Part shown: positions 9,837 to 20,176 of the stretch, in pieces
Numbering within the stretch: position 1 is the first letter of the stretch
How the letters are laid out: the number at the start of each line of letters is the position of its first letter
Assembly (NCBI GenBank): GCA_029858305.1
Contig: JAOUFI010000004.1
Span: forward strand, 23,862 to 87,861
Direction: 5' to 3'
DNA: 64,000 nucleotides
Source of the DNA: Candidatus Thorarchaeota archaeon
GTDB lineage: Archaea; Asgardarchaeota; Thorarchaeia; Thorarchaeales; Thorarchaeaceae
Translations under genes and position numbers: made by a program
Notes under the pieces: model-generated
The model's database searches: none
What the model was told of the DNA's origin: nothing
What the model saw: the letters and a program-made list of their open reading frames with translations, nothing else

Positions 9837-11075
9837 GTGATATTCCTCTTGGCACGAACAACACAAGCATCCTATGCAGTTTTGGCAGCCTGTACGATTT
9901 CACATTTCATAAATCACGTCTTCACAGGTGCATTATCCCCATTTTTAGAAGTGATACAGTCTGAACTTGGTATCAGTTACACGTTGATTGGAATTATTGC
10001 GAGCGCTGCAGTGGTTGCTATGACCACAGCACATCTTTTGGTTGGATATCTCGGGGACAAAGGGTACCGTGATGCATTCATCTCAATCAGCATTATCGGG
10101 GCAGCATTCGCAACACTACTGACCAGTTTTGCTCAGGAATTTGTCTTTCTGACCATCTTTCAGATTTTCATGGGTATTGGTGCATCAGGATATCACCCAA
10201 GTTCATTTCCTGCCTTAGCAGAGAAGTTTCCCAATTCGGATCGTGCAAAGGCCACAGGTATTCAGGCAATGGGTGGGCTTGTCGGGATGGCCATAACTCC
10301 ATTTCTTGGTGTGACCTTGCTCATATTTCTTGGTTCTTGGCAAGGATCTCTACAAGTGCTTGCTATTCTAGGATTTGTCCTGTTTATCCCGACACTATTC
10401 CTAATGAGGCGCTCATCCAGTGAATCTAAAGACATGAAGGTCGTTGTAGAGTCCGAAGGACCTGAGGGCTGGACTCGAAATTTCTGGTTAGTTATTGTGC
10501 TCATGGGTCTTCGAGGAATGGCATTTCGATGTACATCTCTGTTGATGCCACTCTATCTTGTTGTCACATATGGTGCTAGCACAGTTTCTGCAGGAATACT
10601 TACTGCAATTATGCTGACCGCAGGCCTCTTTGGTGAAGTCGTTTCATCCATACTATCAGATAAACTGCATAATCGCGTTGCATTCCTTGTTGTTTCTACG
10701 GGTTTTGCAACACCAGCCCTCTTGTTGTTGAACTTCGCTCTAGAGCCTATAATGTTAATCCTAATTCTTGTTATCATCGGATTCTTCTTCTATCTAGGAG
10801 TTCCAGCGAATACTGCTCTACAGACAGAGATATCGCCACGTAGGAAGAGAGGTTTAGCCTTTGGAATTATCTTTTCAATTGGCTCAATACCCGGAGCAGT
10901 GTCACCTATCATCTTTGGATACATTGGCGATCTATATGGACTTGCAGCTTCAATACTGTTTCTTGTTGTCACAACCTTCCTAGCAACCATAGTTGCACTA
11001 TTTCTGAAGGAAGAGAAGCTACAGAAAGGAGTAGTGCAGATTGCCATGCCTGGGGAAGCAATATTACATCAATGA
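9837..11075 (+). CDS. MFS transporter
   Basis: 412 aa, ~12 TM; GYLGDKGYRDAFI loop motif; GTG start. Confidence 0.88.
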   Translation: MIFLLARTTQASYAVLAACTISHFINHVFTGALSPFLEVIQSELGISYTLIGIIASAAVVAMTTAHLLVGYLGDKGYRDAFISISIIGAAFATLLTSFAQEFVFLTIFQIFMGIGASGYHPSSFPALAEKFPNSDRAKATGIQAMGGLVGMAITPFLGVTLLIFLGSWQGSLQVLAILGFVLFIPTLFLMRRSSSESKDMKVVVESEGPEGWTRNFWLVIVLMGLRGMAFRCTSLLMPLYLVVTYGASTVSAGILTAIMLTAGLFGEVVSSILSDKLHNRVAFLVVSTGFATPALLLLNFALEPIMLILILVIIGFFFYLGVPANTALQTEISPRRKRGLAFGIIFSIGSIPGAVSPIIFGYIGDLYGLAASILFLVVTTFLATIVALFLKEEKLQKGVVQIAMPGEAILHQ

Positions 11076-11128
11076 GCAAACCTTCACCTATAGGCAATCT
11101 GAAATAACATGCACCTCAGTGAATTGAC

Positions 11129-11971
11129 ATGTTTGATTATCATGTCCATCCCGGATACTCAATAGACGCAGAAGGAAGTGTAGAGGACTTCTGTCATTCA
11201 GCTTTAGAGAGAGGACTCAAAGAAATCGCCTTCACAACTCATCTTGACACAGATACCTCAACAGATGATTGCTTTGTTGTGGTCCAAGGCGAGAGGGTAG
11301 AAACTCTTTCTGGAGGATGGTTGGAAGACTATGAAATGACAATAAGAGCTGCAGAAGATAAGTATAGAGAGTTAGGACTGAAGGTTCTTCTGGGAGTCGA
11401 GGTGGACTATATCCCGAATGTGGAAAGTATCCTGCCAGAGCAATTCTATTCGACGGATTTTGATATAGTCCTAGGTTCAGCTCATCTTGTTGATCATATC
11501 GCAATATCTGCTGGTGACCGTGCACGGGAAGCCTTCAGAAGATACACAATTGAAGAGCTTGGAGAAAGATACTACGGTCTCCTTCTTGATGCAATAGAAA
11601 CTGGACTCTTTGATATCATGTCTCATCTGGACCTCTATCGGAGATTTGGACAAGTCTTCTACGGTGAAAAAATTCGTGAGATATGGAGATCCTATCTCGA
11701 TGATCTTGTTATGTCGATGAGAAGAAACAATGTTGGTTTTGAGATAAACACATCTCCTCTCAGAAGAGGGCAGGACGAACCCATGCCAGAGGAGAACATT
11801 GTCAGAGCACTGAAAGAATCAGGAGTGACGACTGCGACAGTGGGTTCTGATGCACACTCTCCAGACCATGTTGGAGTGGGTATTGAAAAGGCCATTCAGA
11901 TACTCAAGAGAGTTGGGTTTTCCAGTGTTACAACATTTGATCGTCGAATATCTAGTACACATGATATCTAG
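11129..11971 (+). CDS. PHP-domain phosphoesterase, histidinol-phosphatase (HisJ/HisK)-like
   Basis: MFDYHVHPGYSIDAEG, FTTHLDTD, GVEVDYIP, GSAHLVD, MSHLDLYRRFG, VTVGSDAHSPDHVG. Confidence 0.85.
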   Translation: MFDYHVHPGYSIDAEGSVEDFCHSALERGLKEIAFTTHLDTDTSTDDCFVVVQGERVETLSGGWLEDYEMTIRAAEDKYRELGLKVLLGVEVDYIPNVESILPEQFYSTDFDIVLGSAHLVDHIAISAGDRAREAFRRYTIEELGERYYGLLLDAIETGLFDIMSHLDLYRRFGQVFYGEKIREIWRSYLDDLVMSMRRNNVGFEINTSPLRRGQDEPMPEENIVRALKESGVTTATVGSDAHSPDHVGVGIEKAIQILKRVGFSSVTTFDRRISSTHDI

Positions 11972-12007
11972 GATAGGCATTTAGTGCAAAAGACAGTTAT
12001 CTGAGAG

Positions 12008-12457
12008 ATGTATTGTCCACACGGTGATTCGATGAGAAACGTGAAGTCGTTTGTTCTATGTCTTATTGGCGGTATCCTGATGTTTTATGCTGGATTTGTG
12101 GGTAGTGTTGGAATCTGGGGAGACCTGATTGCTCTTGCAAACTCACTGGCTCCAGGATTTGCAGATGTCCTCTTTTGGGTTCTTATCATACTTCAGAACA
12201 TCGCTACCCTCGGTGGTATTGCTGTGATTATCGGAGCAATCTTGTTCACGACAGATAGAGTGGGAACTGGGAAGTTCATTATAGGAATAGCTGCAGGGAT
12301 GGGCATCATCGGTCTCATATTCCTCATCTATGATATGTACATGGCTTTGGGTGTCGATGCGCTTCTGGAGTTCTACAACTTGCTATCTAATTCAATGGGA
12401 ATGCTCGGTGTGATCTTGACAATAATTGGTCGAATGATGGTCAAAAAACCCGAATAA
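12008..12457 (+). CDS. Small integral membrane protein, unknown function
   Basis: 149 aa with about four hydrophobic segments; no family recognised. Confidence 0.6.
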   Translation: MYCPHGDSMRNVKSFVLCLIGGILMFYAGFVGSVGIWGDLIALANSLAPGFADVLFWVLIILQNIATLGGIAVIIGAILFTTDRVGTGKFIIGIAAGMGIIGLIFLIYDMYMALGVDALLEFYNLLSNSMGMLGVILTIIGRMMVKKPE

Positions 12458-12500
12458 TCCACTTGAGTAACTCTTATCCGAAGCCTATTGAGTACAAATC

Positions 12501-13142
12501 ATGGTTGACGTGACAGAGAACAGTGATAATGCAATTCAGAAAGCTGTAAAACTAATAGAAAATGGACTCTTCAAAGAAGCTATCGTAGAGCTCCGTGACT
12601 TCTTGCGGGATCACCCAGAGTCTATAGAAGGATGGTATAATCTAGGTTACGCATTAACAGAAAATGAAGAATATGATGCAGCAAACAAGGCATATGATGA
12701 AGCCCTAGCGATTGACAATGGAATTTTTGCATTGTGGTTCAATAAGGGCACTGTATTCTATGAACAGAAGGATTTTGAGAATGCAAAGGAGTGTTATGAG
12801 AAAGCCCTCGAGATTGATCCGGAAGATGCTGAGGCATGGAACAACTTGGGAAATTGTTTTTCAAGACTAGCAGATGGAAGATCTGCAATTGATGCATATA
12901 CTAGAGCTGTAGCACTAAGACCTGACTACGCAGAGGCCTTCTACAACAAAGCAAACGCACATTTCATCGAGGAAGAGGATGAAAAAGCAGTTGCATATGC
13001 TGAGCTTGCCCTTGAATTGAATCCAGCCTTAGAAGAAAAAATTAGTCAATGGATTCATGTTTCACGTAACAGGCTATTATCAAAGAGAGACCAAGAAGAG
13101 CATGAACGGAGAGTCAGAGAACGTTCAAAGCAAACAGATTGA
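12501..13142 (+). CDS. TPR-repeat protein
   Basis: Consecutive TPR units: EGWYNLGYALTENEEYDAANKAYDEALAID, ALWFNKGTVFYEQKDFENAKECYEKALEIDPEDAEAWNNLGNCF. Confidence 0.9.
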   Translation: MVDVTENSDNAIQKAVKLIENGLFKEAIVELRDFLRDHPESIEGWYNLGYALTENEEYDAANKAYDEALAIDNGIFALWFNKGTVFYEQKDFENAKECYEKALEIDPEDAEAWNNLGNCFSRLADGRSAIDAYTRAVALRPDYAEAFYNKANAHFIEEEDEKAVAYAELALELNPALEEKISQWIHVSRNRLLSKRDQEEHERRVRERSKQTD

Positions 13143-13185
13143 TTGATTCATCAGACCTAAAAGGAGTAGAGGCACCGTACAGGTC

Positions 13186-13740
13186 ATGATTCCGGGTATG
13201 ATTCCAGAGGAAACTTCTGAAGGATTCTCTCCACCGTACAAATACATAATATTGATAGCGGCTCTAATTACTGTGGGGGGAGTAATATTGGCGTGGCTTG
13301 GAGGACAGGGTATTCTACCTCTCAATCCAGCAGTAACTTTGGGGATGAGTATTCTTCTAGCGACAATCGTCATTTGTTGTGCGGGCGTCATAATGCAAGG
13401 AACCTATGCATCAAGAATTGTCAATTATAGCGAGATGGAGCTCAGATACGAGGAGGGCATGGGACATTATGAAAATGAAGAGTGGGAGAATGCACTCCTT
13501 ATCTTTACAGAGCTTGCAGGTCCAAAATTGGATCATAAACGGGGAACATATTATTCAGCCTGCTGCTATGAAAAGCTTGGAGATTGGGAAAATGTCAAGA
13601 AATACACAAATGCCTACCTGAGGATGAAGCCAAAGGATGCAGAAGCCTGGGAGATGCTGTCTCGAGCCCACAAAACTCTTTTCGAATACGAAGAGGCGCA
13701 GTATGCCAGAGACCAAGCGGACAGGTTCAGAACTAGTTAA
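13186..13740 (+). CDS. TPR-containing membrane protein
   Basis: Two hydrophobic segments, then a TPR-like region (GTYYSACCYEKLGDWENVKKYTNAYLRMKPKDAEAWEML). Confidence 0.75.
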   Translation: MIPGMIPEETSEGFSPPYKYIILIAALITVGGVILAWLGGQGILPLNPAVTLGMSILLATIVICCAGVIMQGTYASRIVNYSEMELRYEEGMGHYENEEWENALLIFTELAGPKLDHKRGTYYSACCYEKLGDWENVKKYTNAYLRMKPKDAEAWEMLSRAHKTLFEYEEAQYARDQADRFRTS

Positions 13741-13864
13741 GAAGCTCTTCAATTACGTAGATAATGCTGGAGAAGGTCTCTCGAGAAATTGTAGCTGGTG
13801 GACATGAATTTCAATTCAATCAAGTTCGCCGATGACGGTCTCCAAGAAATCTAAGCTATACTAA

Positions 13865-14773
13865 TTAGCATTCAATAACCGGATTACGCAAGAATCCAAT
13901 CTTCTCAATGAATTGTTCTACTACATCGCCTGATTTCAGAAACTCTGGCGGATTTCTCACAAATCCGACTCCAGAGGGAGTTCCAGTAGCAATCACATCG
14001 CCCGGCTCGAGTGTGAATGACTTCGAGAGGTGAGCAATAATTTGTGGAACACTGAAGATCATCTTTGATGTTGTTGAATTCTGTTTTATTACACCGTTGA
14101 TTTTCGTTATCATCTTAAGGTCGGAACCATCACCCAGCTCGTCTCGTGTGACAATACAAGGGCCCATGGGACAGAAGCTGTCCAGAGATTTAGAACGTAC
14201 ATACTGTCTATCGCTGTGTTGAAGATCTCTCGCACTCACATCGTTGATGATTGTGTATCCAGCAATGAAGTCTAGGGATTGGTCCTCCTCGACATCTTTA
14301 CACATCTTGCCTATTACTACCGCAAGCTCAACCTCCCAGTCTATCTGTTTCGATATTTTCGGTATCTGTATAGGATCATTAGGACCAATTACACATGATG
14401 GAAACTTAGCAAAGACTACCGGAAACGTGGGAACTTCAGTCCCGGTCTCTTTGATATGATCAAGATAGTTACGCCCGACAGCAATAATTTTCCCTGGCCG
14501 TGGTATTGGAGCTTCCAGTGTCAGTGAGCTCGGTTCCCGGGTGAGAAGACGTTCTTCATTCGGTGATTGTTCATGTCGTTTGACAATCTGACTTACAACT
14601 TCAATACCTGATTCCCAATTCAGGAGATCCAGCATGGTTGTCGGAAAACTCTGACCATGAACGTGATACTTCCTGCCAAAGTAAGAGGCCGCATCTGGAA
14701 TGTCAAGAATCCCTGATTCTATGTGCACACCAATGGAAGGCACGCCCATTCGTGAGTATGTGACCAATCGCAT
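13865..14773 (-). CDS. Fumarylacetoacetate hydrolase (FAH) family protein
   Basis: IAVGRNYLDHIKETGTEVPTFPVVFAKFPSCVIGP, DWEVELAVVIGK, GYTIINDVSARDLQ, GDVIATGTPSGVGF. Confidence 0.93.
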   Translation of the reverse strand: MRLVTYSRMGVPSIGVHIESGILDIPDAASYFGRKYHVHGQSFPTTMLDLLNWESGIEVVSQIVKRHEQSPNEERLLTREPSSLTLEAPIPRPGKIIAVGRNYLDHIKETGTEVPTFPVVFAKFPSCVIGPNDPIQIPKISKQIDWEVELAVVIGKMCKDVEEDQSLDFIAGYTIINDVSARDLQHSDRQYVRSKSLDSFCPMGPCIVTRDELGDGSDLKMITKINGVIKQNSTTSKMIFSVPQIIAHLSKSFTLEPGDVIATGTPSGVGFVRNPPEFLKSGDVVEQFIEKIGFLRNPVIEC

Positions 14774-14837
14774 GATATCATAGGTCCAACCAACTCATTT
14801 ATTCGTAATGGTAACAAACACGTCATAGTGATTACGC

Positions 14838-15167
14838 ATGACGAATGAACCATCACTTGATGAGTTACCCGACAAGGTTTTCGTTGCCCTAGGCAGAAGA
14901 GGTATGGAGGGTATTCCTCTAAAAGAATGTACGTACGAGTGTGATGGAAAAGAGCTTCGTTTCCTCAAATTCAGCAAGAGCAAAGACTATCTCAAGGGAC
15001 AAGGTGTTGAAGAGGTAGTCGAGGACTGGCTTGTTGAGTGTATGAAATGTGGCAAACCTTTCACAATCCGATGCATCATCAGATATGCAGAGGGAGAAAG
15101 GATAGATACAAGAGTAGACATTATAGATGATACTGGCAAGAATCTTGGTTGGCTAGGAAGCTATTAG
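14838..15167 (+). CDS. Conserved-looking small protein of unknown function with a CxxC pair
   Basis: 109-aa ORF directly upstream of and co-directional with the leuBCD-like genes; contains CMKCGKPF. Confidence 0.55.
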   Translation: MTNEPSLDELPDKVFVALGRRGMEGIPLKECTYECDGKELRFLKFSKSKDYLKGQGVEEVVEDWLVECMKCGKPFTIRCIIRYAEGERIDTRVDIIDDTGKNLGWLGSY

Positions 15168-15177
15168 GTGAGTTGAA

Positions 15178-16338
15178 ATGTCTCGGACCTACAAGATATC
15201 AATCCTTCCCGGAGATGGCATTGGTCGTGAAGTCGTGCCTCAGGCAGTTAACGTACTTCAAGCTGCAGAGGAACTTGTTGGAGGTTTCCAGATGGACCTT
15301 CACAAATATGAGTGTGGAGGAGAGTTCTATCGGAAGGAGAAGAGAGAATGGACAATCGAGGCGGAGGAGTTCACGAAAAAAGAGGCAGATGCTGTGCTCC
15401 TTGGTGCTATAGGTGCGGTCAATTCAGATGGGAGTAGTGTGAGACTTCCAGATGGGAATCTCGCAGGTTATAGTATAGTGATAGGACTAAGGATGGAACT
15501 TGATCTCTTTGCCAACGTCAGACCGGTCAAGCTCTATGAAGGAGTATGGACACCACTTAGCGGAAAAGGACCAGATGATATCGACATGACCATTATCCGA
15601 GAGAACACAGAAGGACTCTATTCACCAACTCGGGGAACTTTGAAGAGAGGGAAAGAATCTGAATTAGCAATCGATACCAGAGTTATAACAAGAAAGGGGT
15701 CAGAGCGGGTTATACGTTATGCTTTCCACCTTGCTGTCAATAGTCACGGAGCTCCAAGTGACAGACAAAAGAGAGTGACCTGTGTCGATAAGAGCAATTT
15801 ACTCGCTGGTTGTCAACTCTTTAGAAGTGTATTCGACGAGATTGCCCAAGAGTATCCAAGCGTTGAGAAGGACTATGCATATGTGGATGCGTGGACTCAG
15901 TGGTGTCTCAGAAAGCCTGAGTACTACAATGTTGTTGTTGCTCCCAATGAATTTGGAGACATAATCACAGACCTTGGAGCAGCAGTCCAAGGTGGTCTTG
16001 GTGTAGCCCCTGCAGGGAATATTGGAGTCAAGCATGGTGTCTTCGAACCAGTTCATGGCTCAGCACCAAAATACTATGGATCTAATAGTGCAAATCCGAT
16101 TGCCGCCATTCTGGCATTGAGTATGATGCTAGACTGGCTAGGAACAGAGCATCGCGATAAGAAAGTTAAAAGTGCTGGAGAATTAATCAAAGCATCAGTC
16201 GCAGAGCTACTCAGAGAAGGCAAGGTACGAACGCTAGACTTGTGTGTGGGGCCATGGAGCTCTGTAAGTCCCAGCTCCACAGAAAATGTGACTTCTGAAA
16301 TAATTAAATTACTCAAAAGAATTCAGACGAAACGGTGA
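15178..16338 (+). CDS. leuB: Isopropylmalate/isocitrate dehydrogenase family
   Basis: [84 protein letters not shown]. Substrate inferred only from the neighbouring leuCD-like genes. Confidence 0.88.
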   Translation: MSRTYKISILPGDGIGREVVPQAVNVLQAAEELVGGFQMDLHKYECGGEFYRKEKREWTIEAEEFTKKEADAVLLGAIGAVNSDGSSVRLPDGNLAGYSIVIGLRMELDLFANVRPVKLYEGVWTPLSGKGPDDIDMTIIRENTEGLYSPTRGTLKRGKESELAIDTRVITRKGSERVIRYAFHLAVNSHGAPSDRQKRVTCVDKSNLLAGCQLFRSVFDEIAQEYPSVEKDYAYVDAWTQWCLRKPEYYNVVVAPNEFGDIITDLGAAVQGGLGVAPAGNIGVKHGVFEPVHGSAPKYYGSNSANPIAAILALSMMLDWLGTEHRDKKVKSAGELIKASVAELLREGKVRTLDLCVGPWSSVSPSSTENVTSEIIKLLKRIQTKR

Positions 16339-16344
16339 GTTACA

Positions 16345-17610
16345 ATGGGCAAAACTCTAGCAGAAAAACTACTGGCAAATCATACTGATGATGGAAAAGC
16401 CACTGCAGGAGACATAGTTGAAGCACACATCGACCTATTGATGGTACATGAGGTCCTTGGCTCGAGAATTATCCCCATTCTTAAAGAGATGGACTTCAAA
16501 CATGTGTGGGATCCAAAGAGAATCATTGTGGTGAATGATCATTGGGCACCAGCATCCGATATTAATAGCGCAGAGATTCATCGCCGTAATCGCAATTTCG
16601 TCCGTGAACAAGGCATCATGAATTTCTGTGATGTCGACTGTGGAATATCCCATCAAATACTTCCTGAGAGTGGCCTTGTAGCGCCTGGAGACCTTATCAT
16701 AGGAAGTGATTCTCATTCTACAACATATGGTGCGTTTAACGCATTCTCTACGGGTCTAGCAGCCACTGACTCCGCGCTCATACTAGCAACTGGTATGTCT
16801 TGGTTCATGGTTCCCGAAACAATCCGTATAGAAGTGGATGGAAAATTATCGAAGATGGTCATGAGCAAGGATCTCATTTTGCTGATTCTCAAGGATCTCG
16901 GACCTGATGGAGCCAACTACAAATCAATCGAATTCTTTGGAACTACCATTGACAATATGGATGTAGGACCACGAATGACAATGTGTAACATGACCGTTGA
17001 AGCAGGGGCAAAGTGCTCACCTATGATGGTGAACGGCTATGTAGAATCATGGATGAAAAATGTGGCACCGACACGTAAATGGACATCAACTAAACCAGAT
17101 GATGATGCAGAGTATATACAGAATCTAACCTACGATTTAAATAAAGACCCTCTTTGTCCGATGGTTGCAACACCCGATAATCCTACGAACGGACAGTCAG
17201 TTATCGAGGTGAGTGGTGTACCAATAGATCAAGCATTCATCGGTTCCTGTACAAATGGGAGAATAGATGATCTTGAGATTGCAGCAAAGATACTGAAGGG
17301 CAAGAAGATTCGAAAAGGAGTACGTCTTATTATCACACCTGCAAGTAGAGAAACATACGTGCATGCTCTACATGAGGGGCTTGTGGAAATCTTCATGGAC
17401 GCTGGAGCAATAGTCACAAACTCAACCTGCGGGGCTTGTGTTGGCGGCCATCTTGGAGTCCTAGGAGCAGGGGAGGTGTGCATCTCTACAACAAATAGGA
17501 ACTTTCGAGGAAGAATGGGACATAAAGATTCGTCAATCTATCTGGCATCTCCAGCTACTGTAGCGGCAAGTGCTCTAGAAGGAGCTATAACTGATCCCAG
17601 GAGGGTATGA
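16345..17610 (+). CDS. leuC: 3-isopropylmalate/homoaconitate dehydratase large subunit
   Basis: GSDSHSTTYGAFNAFSTG, IGSCTNGRIDDLEIAAKIL, NSTCGACVGGHLGVLGAGEVCISTTNRNFRGRMG ([4Fe-4S] cysteines present). Confidence 0.93.
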   Translation: MGKTLAEKLLANHTDDGKATAGDIVEAHIDLLMVHEVLGSRIIPILKEMDFKHVWDPKRIIVVNDHWAPASDINSAEIHRRNRNFVREQGIMNFCDVDCGISHQILPESGLVAPGDLIIGSDSHSTTYGAFNAFSTGLAATDSALILATGMSWFMVPETIRIEVDGKLSKMVMSKDLILLILKDLGPDGANYKSIEFFGTTIDNMDVGPRMTMCNMTVEAGAKCSPMMVNGYVESWMKNVAPTRKWTSTKPDDDAEYIQNLTYDLNKDPLCPMVATPDNPTNGQSVIEVSGVPIDQAFIGSCTNGRIDDLEIAAKILKGKKIRKGVRLIITPASRETYVHALHEGLVEIFMDAGAIVTNSTCGACVGGHLGVLGAGEVCISTTNRNFRGRMGHKDSSIYLASPATVAASALEGAITDPRRV

Positions 17611-18125
17611 TTGTGACAAGAAATCTCACTAATATCACAGGAAGAGCTTGGGTCTTTGGTAATGACATAAACACGGATCAAATCATCCAAGGTCAATACC
17701 TCACAATCCTTGATTATGCTGAAATGGCTAAACATACATTCGAAATCCCTCGTCCACTCTTTGCCTCAAAGGTCAAGAAGAATGATATTGTAATCGCAGG
17801 TCGTAACTTTGGAGGAGGATCGTCACGGGAAGAAGCTCCTAAGGTTCTTCTTGAGTCAGGAATCGGATGTGTAATTGCAGAATCCTTTGCAAGAATTTTC
17901 TACAGGAACGGGTTTAATGTTGGTCTTCCTCTTCTCATCGCTCCTAATGCAGCCAAGCTAGTAAAGGATGGAGAAACTGTTACAGTAAATCTAGTTGAAG
18001 GTACACTCACTCTACGAAGTAATAAAGACATTATCCACGGCAAGCCAGTAACTGAAAGAATCCTGAACCTCCTGAGCGCAGGAGGCGCAGTCCAGTGGTA
18101 TAGAAAAACGCTTGGAAAACGCTAA
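17607..18125 (+). CDS. leuD: 3-isopropylmalate/homoaconitate dehydratase small subunit
   Basis: GRAWVFGNDINTDQIIQGQYL, IVIAGRNFGGGSSREEAPKVLLESGIGCVIAESFARIFYRNGFNVGLPLL; overlaps leuC by 4 bp. Confidence 0.92.
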   Translation: MIVTRNLTNITGRAWVFGNDINTDQIIQGQYLTILDYAEMAKHTFEIPRPLFASKVKKNDIVIAGRNFGGGSSREEAPKVLLESGIGCVIAESFARIFYRNGFNVGLPLLIAPNAAKLVKDGETVTVNLVEGTLTLRSNKDIIHGKPVTERILNLLSAGGAVQWYRKTLGKR

Positions 18126-18176
18126 AAGGCATCAATAAGCTGTTGCATACGACGTCATCATCTATGAGGTTATCTG

Positions 18177-19961
18177 ATGAATGCATTAGTATTCTTATTA
18201 ATTTCAATTATTGCACATGCAATCCCAATACCGTTTGCACGGCAATATATGATACCAAGCAGACTAATCAAATGGTTGCCCTTGCGTCTTGTGTGGGGAA
18301 CTGTCGCTTGGGTAATCATATGTCTTCTATTCGGAGCAGCGCTACCTTGGGCAATTCTTGGACTTGTAATGAGCCTAGGAGCACTCATGATGATCACAAG
18401 CGGATTCCGCCCGGGTGGTCATATTGAGAATATGTTAGAGGGCATCAAAGTACCCTTTGCCTGTATTGGTTTAATCATACTCATAACAGTACCAGCATTT
18501 GGGAGTGTTATTAGCTGGACATCGGGGGTTGCAAACGCCGAATATTTTGATGCCATGATTTCAGAAACTGACGAGCCACTTTTCACAAGTCCAATCCCTG
18601 ATAGAATGGTTCGTCTTGTCACAGAAGAATATGCAAAATATGTAGCAAGCCAACACCTATCACCTTTTGGATCAAACAACTTAGTTGCTGCAGCACATAT
18701 CACTCTTAGAAACGGAACTTTGGTCTGGGTGTGTACGATAGTATCGACAAATGTACTTGCTGAGAACTATATCAAGGGATTCATCGTTGTGGATGCAAAT
18801 GATCCCCAGACAGTTGAACCCCTTGCAATCACCTCTACGAGCATTCCTGTCGGGGAGGGTCTATTCTGGGACAAGAACATTCAGTTCGGGAACTATTTGA
18901 ATGACATAACATCAATGTATGAATATGCATATCCAACATGGGATCCCAGTGGAAATTTGGTCTACGTCCAGACACGGACACCACTTGGCTTTGATTTCGT
19001 AGAAGCCGCAATCGGACCAATTGTCTATGCAGAGAATGGTTCAGTGTTCGCGTATGATACCATTGCAGATACACCATCGTGGATCACACAAGCTTATGCA
19101 GAGGAATGGCTGGAGAGGCAAATAACACGATGGGGAAGTTTCCGAAGAGGTAGTGGATTTGACCTATTTGCTGGAGGATTATTGTGGGTTATTCCACCCT
19201 CAAACGACAGGCTCGAGATTACAGAGGATACAAGATATATCTTGAATCCAGACACCGGTCGAATTGAGGCGTTCATAGCAGTCCATCCAGTGAACTCACC
19301 AAGTACTCTTGCAGGAGTATTCCGTGCAACACAGAACGAGGTGTACTATCATGACCTAAGTGGATTGGGATATGTTAGTGGTGAGGCTGCAGTCGCCAAT
19401 GTTGTCGGGGACATAGGTCAACCAGCAAGCGGTTACTACTATGGAGCTATGCCGCTTCTCTATCCAGTCACTATTAATTCCACACTCACAAAGTGGACAT
19501 GGTACACGCCAATCTATTGGGCTGATACCTACTACGACGAAGATCTTGGAGAGTATATCTCATCCAATATGAGGCTTCATGCACTTGGCTTAGTCGATGC
19601 CTCAAATATCGATCGATTCGTTTGGTTGCCCTTGGGAGGAACTACATCTGGTGAGGACCTAGTATACGATGTCAGAAGTGATTATCTAGGCTTGTTTGGG
19701 GGTGTCATTGAGGAGGAGCCATCCGATAGCTTCAGCATCACAGCTAATGTTACAGCAAAGACCACATTTGTCCAGAATGGTCAGCAGCACGTTCTACTAC
19801 AGACGAACAATGCCACCTATGAATTCCTAGAAGGTGCTCAAGCTTGGATGAACACAACAGATTGGTATACACTCCTATTTATCGACGTAGACGATAATTT
19901 CACCGCAACGATTCTACAAGTAGGAGATGTCTATCGAATAATCGCTATCGTCAAAAACTAG
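18177..19961 (+). CDS. Large membrane-anchored protein of unknown function
   Basis: 594 aa; ~4 N-terminal TM segments then a ~430-aa soluble, probably extracytoplasmic domain rich in aromatic residues. Confidence 0.7.
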   Translation: MNALVFLLISIIAHAIPIPFARQYMIPSRLIKWLPLRLVWGTVAWVIICLLFGAALPWAILGLVMSLGALMMITSGFRPGGHIENMLEGIKVPFACIGLIILITVPAFGSVISWTSGVANAEYFDAMISETDEPLFTSPIPDRMVRLVTEEYAKYVASQHLSPFGSNNLVAAAHITLRNGTLVWVCTIVSTNVLAENYIKGFIVVDANDPQTVEPLAITSTSIPVGEGLFWDKNIQFGNYLNDITSMYEYAYPTWDPSGNLVYVQTRTPLGFDFVEAAIGPIVYAENGSVFAYDTIADTPSWITQAYAEEWLERQITRWGSFRRGSGFDLFAGGLLWVIPPSNDRLEITEDTRYILNPDTGRIEAFIAVHPVNSPSTLAGVFRATQNEVYYHDLSGLGYVSGEAAVANVVGDIGQPASGYYYGAMPLLYPVTINSTLTKWTWYTPIYWADTYYDEDLGEYISSNMRLHALGLVDASNIDRFVWLPLGGTTSGEDLVYDVRSDYLGLFGGVIEEEPSDSFSITANVTAKTTFVQNGQQHVLLQTNNATYEFLEGAQAWMNTTDWYTLLFIDVDDNFTATILQVGDVYRIIAIVKN

Positions 19962-19963
19962 TG

Positions 19964-19998
19964 GAAGGAGAGATTTCTCTCCTTCATTCTCCTTTTTT
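19964..19998 (+). terminator. Intrinsic-type terminator
   Basis: Perfect 9-bp stem gaaggagag(19964-19972)/ctctccttc(19977-19985) with tetraloop attt, then T6 at ~19993-19998; begins 3 bp after the stop codon of 18177..19961. Confidence 0.75.
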
Positions 19999-20176
19999 AT
20001 TCATTTGTGCGAGTACCCATACTCATCCTGGTTTTCATTGAAGCATACTTCACCTTTGCCATGTCTCAAATCTATTCACGTCGAGTTCTGTATTGTATTG
20101 CATTGGTATAGATAGCGCATTTGTTTCCAAGTGGGCATTGATCTTCAAACTCGCCATGATCGTGCATACTTTCCAA

